DNA from: Arthrobacter sp. MA-N2
GTDB taxonomy: Bacteria; Actinomycetota; Actinomycetes; Actinomycetales; Micrococcaceae
Direction: 5' to 3'
DNA: 64,000 nucleotides
NCBI RefSeq assembly: GCF_000517125.1
Contig: NZ_KI912155.1
Location: 1,013,179-1,077,178, forward strand
Shown here: positions 60,593-64,000 of the stretch, piece by piece
How positions within the stretch are numbered: the stretch's first letter is position 1
Layout of the letters: each line of letters begins with the position of its first letter
Translations under genes and position numbers: made by a program
Notes under the pieces: generated by a model
Told to the model about the DNA's origin: nothing
Databases searched by the model: none
What the model saw: the letters and a program-made list of their open reading frames with translations, nothing else

Positions 60593-61682
60593 CCTTAGCG
60601 ATCGCCTCTTCCAGTGCACCAAGGACCAGCTTCACCGATGCCCTGTTCGCGTTCGGACCCATCATGCCGATCCGCCAAACGGTCGACGTAAAATGGCCCG
60701 CCCCAGAGCCGATTTCAATACTGAAGTTCTTCAGAAGGTAAGTGCGGACGGCGGCCGAGTTCACGCCGGCGGGCACTTTGACAGTGGTGAGGCTCGGCAG
60801 GCGCGAGCCTTCGGCAGCAAATAGCTCCAAGCCCATGGCTTCAAGTCCCTCCCGCAACTCGGTTCCGGCGGCGCGGTGCCGCGCCTGGACAGCGGTCAAC
60901 CCCTCGGCAAGGATGCGGTCAAGCCCGGCCTCGAGCCCGGCGATCATGGTCACTGGCGCTGTGTGGTGATACGTCCGGCTGCCACTCGCCGCGCCAACAT
61001 ATCCACCCAAAAGACCGATATCCAGGTACCACGAACGCGGATCCTTGATGCGCCGCTCAAAAGCGCGCTCAGACACGGTGAAAGGGGACAATCCAGGAGG
61101 TGTCCCCAGGCACTTCTGTGTCCCGGCGTACCCGACGTCGATCCCCCACTCGTCGGCCAGGAGCTCCAGCCCGCCGATGGACGTCACCGCGTCCACGATC
61201 AAGAGGGCGTCGCCCTTGCCGGCCCCAAGGGGTGCGACGTCGGACAGGACGCCTGTGGAGGTTTCGGCATGGACGGCGGCAATCACCTTGGGATTCGGGT
61301 GTGCGGCGAGGACTCTTTCCGCGTCAACTGGCTGGCCCCATTCATGGTCGACGCGCACTACCGTGGCACCGCAGCGCCGGGCCACCTCGCACATTCGCTC
61401 CCCGAAAAGGCCGTTGACGGCGATTACTGCCACATCGCCGTCGGACACTGTATTAACAAAAGCGGCCTCCATCCCGCCTGAGCCTGTGGCACTCAACGGC
61501 AAGGTGCGGGCATTCCGGGTCCCCCACACGGTCCGGAGCCCGGCGCATGTCCGGTCGAGGCGCCGAATGAATACCGGATCCAGGTGACCGATCACCGGAT
61601 ACGCCAACGCGGCGGTCACCTCCGGATAGCAGTTGCTGGGACCGGGTCCGAAGAGATACCGGGACGTCAGGACCTCTGGCAT
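60588..61682 (-). CDS. pucG: Aminotransferase class V, (S)-ureidoglycine--glyoxylate type
   Basis: A 364-residue fold-type I PLP enzyme of the AGXT/PucG group. Seen: YLFGPGPSNCYPEVTAAL at the N-terminus, LSATGSGGMEAAFVN, VDAVTSIGGLELLADEWGIDV with the Asp, and the PLP Lys in YAGTQKCLGTPPGLSP. It transfers an amino group to glyoxylate, giving glycine; in purine breakdown the donor is ureidoglycine. A serine- or alanine-glyoxylate role is also possible. The ATG at 61682 has GGAG upstream. Confidence 0.85.
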   Translation of the reverse strand: MPEVLTSRYLFGPGPSNCYPEVTAALAYPVIGHLDPVFIRRLDRTCAGLRTVWGTRNARTLPLSATGSGGMEAAFVNTVSDGDVAVIAVNGLFGERMCEVARRCGATVVRVDHEWGQPVDAERVLAAHPNPKVIAAVHAETSTGVLSDVAPLGAGKGDALLIVDAVTSIGGLELLADEWGIDVGYAGTQKCLGTPPGLSPFTVSERAFERRIKDPRSWYLDIGLLGGYVGAASGSRTYHHTAPVTMIAGLEAGLDRILAEGLTAVQARHRAAGTELREGLEAMGLELFAAEGSRLPSLTTVKVPAGVNSAAVRTYLLKNFSIEIGSGAGHFTSTVWRIGMMGPNANRASVKLVLGALEEAIAKA

Positions 61683-61730
61683 GGCGAAACTCCTTTGGCT
61701 GGTGCTGACATTCTCCACCAGACAGTAAAG

Positions 61731-61775
61731 GTGAGCGAGCGTTTCGGGATTTCGCGTCAAAGGTGAGCGTGCCCC
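61731..61775. repeat. Intergenic repeat modules disrupted on the right by the IS110 element
   Basis: GTGAGCGAGCGTTTCGGG begins at 61731 and GTGAGCGTGCCCC at 61763, 32 bases apart. The second is cut off at about 61775, and its expected continuation (GGAAAGGG...GTAACGAGCG) is found at 63206 on the other side of the IS element. Confidence 0.7.
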
Positions 61776-61786
61776 TATGTTTTTTG

Positions 61787-62986
61787 TCAAGCTGCTGTGG
61801 GTGTTCGTGCTTGGTAGAGGGTTCCGTCTCGGAGCATGGCGTAGAGGGTGTCGCAGCGGCGTCTGGCGAGGGCGATGAGGGCTTGGTTGTGTCGTTTTCC
61901 TTCGGCTCGTTTGCGGTCGTAGTAGGCGCGCGAGAGCGGGTCTTTCAGTGCGGCGAAGGCGGAGAGGTAGAGGGCGCGTTTGAGGACTTTGTTGCCTTTC
62001 CGGGAGGCGCGGTCGGCACGGATGGAGGTCCCGGATCGCCAGGTCACCGGTGTCAGGCCTGCGTAAGATGCCAGGTGCGCCGCTGAGGCGAAGTCTTTCC
62101 CGACGACTTCGGTGAGGATCCGTGCTGCTGTCCTGACGCCGACCGCCGGCAGTGACGTCAGGACGTGGTGAAGAGGGTGGGCCTCCACGAGGGCTTCGAC
62201 CTGGGCATAAACGGTAGCGCGGGCTTCGTGGAACGCGGCGAGCATGCCCGCGAGCTGGGGCAGCACGATCGTGGCGGCGTTCGTGCCGACCACGACCACG
62301 GTTTGCTTGCCCAAGGCCTCGATGATCTCATCGGCGAGGCGTTCGCCCATCCGGGGCGCGAGCTTTCCCAGCCGGTTCCCGATCCGGCGCCGGCCGGCAT
62401 GACGCAAGGCCTCCGGGGTGGGCCAGGTCCGCAGCAGGTCCAGCACGGCAGGGTGGTCCAGGCGCGGGCCAAGAACACGCTCCAGTGCCGGGTGGATCTG
62501 GGTGAGCAGACCGCGGATCCGGTTGGAAGTCGCAGTGATCTGTTTGGCCAGGTCATCGTCGAAACCGCAGAGCATGCTCAGCTCGGCGAGCTGGGTGTCG
62601 GCGAGTTGGACCGAGCGCAGGGCGTGGGGCATGGTGCGTGCGGCGTCGGCGATGATGAACGCGTCCCGGGCATCGGTCTTCGCCTCTCCCGGGTGCAGAT
62701 CCGCGATCCGCCGCATCGCCAGGCCCGGCAGGTAACCGACGGGCATGCCGGCGGCCTGGGCCACGGCCACCGGGAGCGCCCCGATCGTCGCGGGCTGATC
62801 GACGACCAGCAACGCCTGTCCGTGGCCTTGAAACTCGGCCAGGATCTCACGGATCCGGGCCTCGTCATTGGGCAATGCCCGGTCCAGCAGCTTCTTCCCG
62901 GCCCGGTCCAAGGCAACGGCGTGGTGTTCGCCCTTGCCGACGTCCAAGCCAATGAAAACGTCAACGGTTTCGTGGTTTCTGATCAC
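61787..62986 (-). CDS. IS110-family DEDD transposase
   Basis: A 399-residue recombinase. N-terminal RuvC-like DEDD domain: FIGLDVGKGEHHA (first Asp), LVVDQP (Glu position replaced by Asp-Gln), KTDARDAFIIADAAR (Asp pair). C-terminal transposase_20 domain: LTSLPAVGVRTAARILTEV with the catalytic Ser further on in RSGTSIRADRASRKGNKVLKRAL (quoted in part: ASRKGNKVLKRALYLSA). The GTG start at 62986 has GGAGGTGCCAG upstream; an ATG at 63010 lies in the same frame. It appears intact. Confidence 0.92.
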   Translation of the reverse strand: MIRNHETVDVFIGLDVGKGEHHAVALDRAGKKLLDRALPNDEARIREILAEFQGHGQALLVVDQPATIGALPVAVAQAAGMPVGYLPGLAMRRIADLHPGEAKTDARDAFIIADAARTMPHALRSVQLADTQLAELSMLCGFDDDLAKQITATSNRIRGLLTQIHPALERVLGPRLDHPAVLDLLRTWPTPEALRHAGRRRIGNRLGKLAPRMGERLADEIIEALGKQTVVVVGTNAATIVLPQLAGMLAAFHEARATVYAQVEALVEAHPLHHVLTSLPAVGVRTAARILTEVVGKDFASAAHLASYAGLTPVTWRSGTSIRADRASRKGNKVLKRALYLSAFAALKDPLSRAYYDRKRAEGKRHNQALIALARRRCDTLYAMLRDGTLYQARTPTAA

Positions 62987-63205
62987 CTGGCACCTCCAGT
63001 CGCGGGTCATCCTCCAGTGCCGGCCCGTCAGCGGTGTCAGGGCCCGGCATCCACGTTACGCACGACGATCCCAAACTGTCCTGCCCCTATTAGCGGTCTC
63101 CCTGGCACCTGCCAAGCCCCGGTGACAACACGCTCAGGATCATGCATCGACAGAGCGTCACAATCATGCCGGGACGGCAGGCCAACACACCCATATCCTG
63201 CACCA
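62987..63205 (-). ncRNA. Candidate bridge RNA region of the IS110 element
   Basis: About 219 non-coding bases lie upstream of the transposase within the element, while the other end has only about 10. IS110 elements of the non-IS1111 branch encode their bridge RNA in this 5' non-coding end. A stem TGCCGGCCC / GGGCCCGGCA (about 63019-63061) with a small bulge is visible. The guide loops could not be assigned by eye. Confidence 0.4.
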
Positions 63206-63240
63206 GGAAAGGGCTACGAAAAAGGTAACGAGCGTTTCGG
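63206..63240. repeat. Right half of the IS-interrupted intergenic repeat
   Basis: GGAAAGGGCTACGAAAAAG runs up to GTAACGAGCGTTTCGG at 63225, matching the second half of the module at 24979-25010. This is the right flank of the IS110 insertion. Confidence 0.65.
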
Positions 63241-63321
63241 GCGGAGGAAGGACCGGGGTGCGGTAGTCTCTTGACACCGCCGTACTCTTTGGATTGACTA
63301 TTACGTATGCTGAAATAACAG

Positions 63322-63336
63322 TTCCATGATGTGGAA
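63322..63336. promoter_or_regulatory. Operator-like palindrome before uraD
   Basis: TTCCA-N5-TGGAA (TTCCATGATGTGGAA), a perfect 15-base palindrome 102 bases before the uraD start, of the same size and outer bases as the pair in the hyi promoter (51405 and 51426). It suggests one regulator for both purine operons. Confidence 0.55.
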
Positions 63337-63438
63337 GACTAGGGGAGCCCAGGCGCCCAAGTCCATCCGGCGGAAATCGCCGGAGTTCCGCATAGCCAAC
63401 ACCATGGATGCCAGCACTCGCACGAGGAATGAACAAGC

Positions 63439-63969
63439 ATGCAGCTTGAAATATTCAACAGCGTGGACCGTGCGGACGCGATCGACGTCCTGCGCCCATG
63501 CCTCGATATCCAGCGCTGGGTGGAGCACATCGCGGATGCACGCCCCTTTCGCAGCCTGGACTCCCTGCTCGACTTCGCCCGGGAAACCGCCGAACCGTTC
63601 ACGTCAGACGAAGTCGCGGCCGCGATGGCCCATCACCCCCGGATCGGCGAACGGCCCAAGGCCCACACCACCGAAGCCGCGATGTCCCGCTCGGAACAGG
63701 CCGGCGTGGATCCCAACGACGACGGCCTGGTCAGCGCCTTGGCGGAAGGCAACCGTGAGTACGAGGCAAAGTTCGGCCGCGTCTTCCTGATCCGCGCCGC
63801 GGGACGGACAGCCAAGGAAATTCTGGCCTCCCTCCAGGAACGGCTCAACCACACCGCCGAAGAAGAAGACGCCATCGTGGCGGGCCAATTGCGCGACATC
63901 GCTTTGCTGCGCCTTGCCGGTGTGATCAGCGAAGCCAGCGCGCGCAGCGAAGGAGTACCTAGCAAATGA
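63439..63969 (+). CDS. uraD: 2-oxo-4-hydroxy-4-carboxy-5-ureidoimidazoline (OHCU) decarboxylase
   Basis: A 176-residue helical protein converting OHCU to S-allantoin. The family signature MAHHPRIGERPKA carries the catalytic His (about H67-H68) and Arg; EYEAKFGRVFLIRAAGRTAKEIL and the final helix also match. There is no strong ribosome-binding site (AGGAATGAACAAGC lies before the ATG). It overlaps uraH by ATGA. Confidence 0.93.
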   Translation: MQLEIFNSVDRADAIDVLRPCLDIQRWVEHIADARPFRSLDSLLDFARETAEPFTSDEVAAAMAHHPRIGERPKAHTTEAAMSRSEQAGVDPNDDGLVSALAEGNREYEAKFGRVFLIRAAGRTAKEILASLQERLNHTAEEEDAIVAGQLRDIALLRLAGVISEASARSEGVPSK

Positions 63970-64000
63970 GCGTTTCCCAAATAACCACCCACATCCTGGA
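63966..64000 (+). CDS. uraH: 5-hydroxyisourate hydrolase, N-terminus only (3' truncated by window edge)
   Basis: Eleven complete codons are visible, MSVSQITTHIL, which match the conserved start of transthyretin-like HIU hydrolases (S-x-x-T-T-H-V-L-D). The ATG overlaps the uraD stop (ATGA). The pairing with uraD is standard, as the two enzymes act in sequence on the urate oxidation product. Confidence 0.85.
   Translation, partial: MSVSQITTHIL

Larger units (their letters stand above)
61776..63205. mobile_element. IS110-family insertion sequence
   Basis: About 1430 bp carrying one transposase gene on the minus strand. The ends were inferred by re-joining the flanking repeat: GTGAGCGTGCCCC (61763-61775) plus GGAAAGGGCTACG... 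(from 63206) restores a module of exactly 32 bases to the next GTAACGAGCG at 63225, as in the intact copy at 24964-24996. No inverted terminal repeats or target duplication are seen, as expected for IS110. The boundaries may be off by a few bases. Confidence 0.75.

Noticed and set aside
62165..63274. Open frame opposite the IS110 transposase
   Set aside because: Shadow of the transposase; the minus-strand protein has the family motifs.

Overview
The window reads as a chromosomal segment of a high-GC actinobacterium, most likely an Arthrobacter relative (Micrococcaceae). This is inferred from gene content and codon use; there is no rRNA gene to confirm it. Coding density is high, many adjacent genes overlap by ATGA or GTGA, and no tRNA, rRNA, CRISPR array or phage block was seen.

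Layout. (1) 1-10544: a beta-mannoside uptake and breakdown operon, with an ABC sugar importer, two different GH130 enzymes, an unrecognised secreted 694-residue protein, a GH2 beta-mannosidase and a BadF-type sugar kinase. (2) 10971-18092: a cell-wall remodelling locus. A six-gene minus-strand operon (M15 carboxypeptidase, SGNH protein, membrane acyltransferase, racemase, D-Ala ligase, membrane protein) diverges from a VanRS-like two-component system; the gene set resembles VanC-type glycopeptide resistance. (3) 18089-37048: housekeeping and accessory genes, including a heterodimeric ABC exporter, flavin oxidoreductase, alpha/beta hydrolase, histidine-kinase fragment, hutF with an M20 amidohydrolase, beta-lactamase-fold protein, an ammonium transporter with GlnR-like boxes, a hipBA module with three operator palindromes, and a DUF3311/MctP-type symporter pair. 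(4) 37202-49587: a 15-gene minus-strand RiPP cluster of the daptide type. It has an RRE protein, class III aminotransferase, Fe-ADH-type oxidative decarboxylase, three precursor peptides all ending in Thr, methyltransferase, YcaO, M50 protease with an N-terminal PqqD-like domain, and two ABC transport systems. The precursor genes were called here from the sequence; two of them are very short (41 and 47 aa). (5) 49588-51129: a decayed transposase and a SnoaL-like lipoprotein. (6) 51376-64000: purine (allantoin/glyoxylate) catabolism, with hyi-glxR-gcl-glycerate kinase-allB, an orphan winged-helix protein, bcp, a patatin, a PucG-like aminotransferase, an IS110 element, then uraD and the start of uraH.

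How the parts work together. The mannoside genes form one import-and-hydrolysis pathway. In the RiPP cluster the expected route is: the RRE protein binds the leader; the C-terminal Thr is oxidatively decarboxylated, transaminated and dimethylated; the M50 protease removes the leader; and ABC transporters export the product or protect the cell. The purine genes convert urate-derived intermediates through allantoin and glyoxylate to glycerate, and two of their promoter regions share a TTCC-N7-GGAA palindrome.

The most striking structural signals are the daptide cluster with an added YcaO, the VanC-like gene set with an altered racemase active site, and a family of intergenic repeats with a 32-bp period. 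The IS110 element appears to have inserted into one copy of that repeat.
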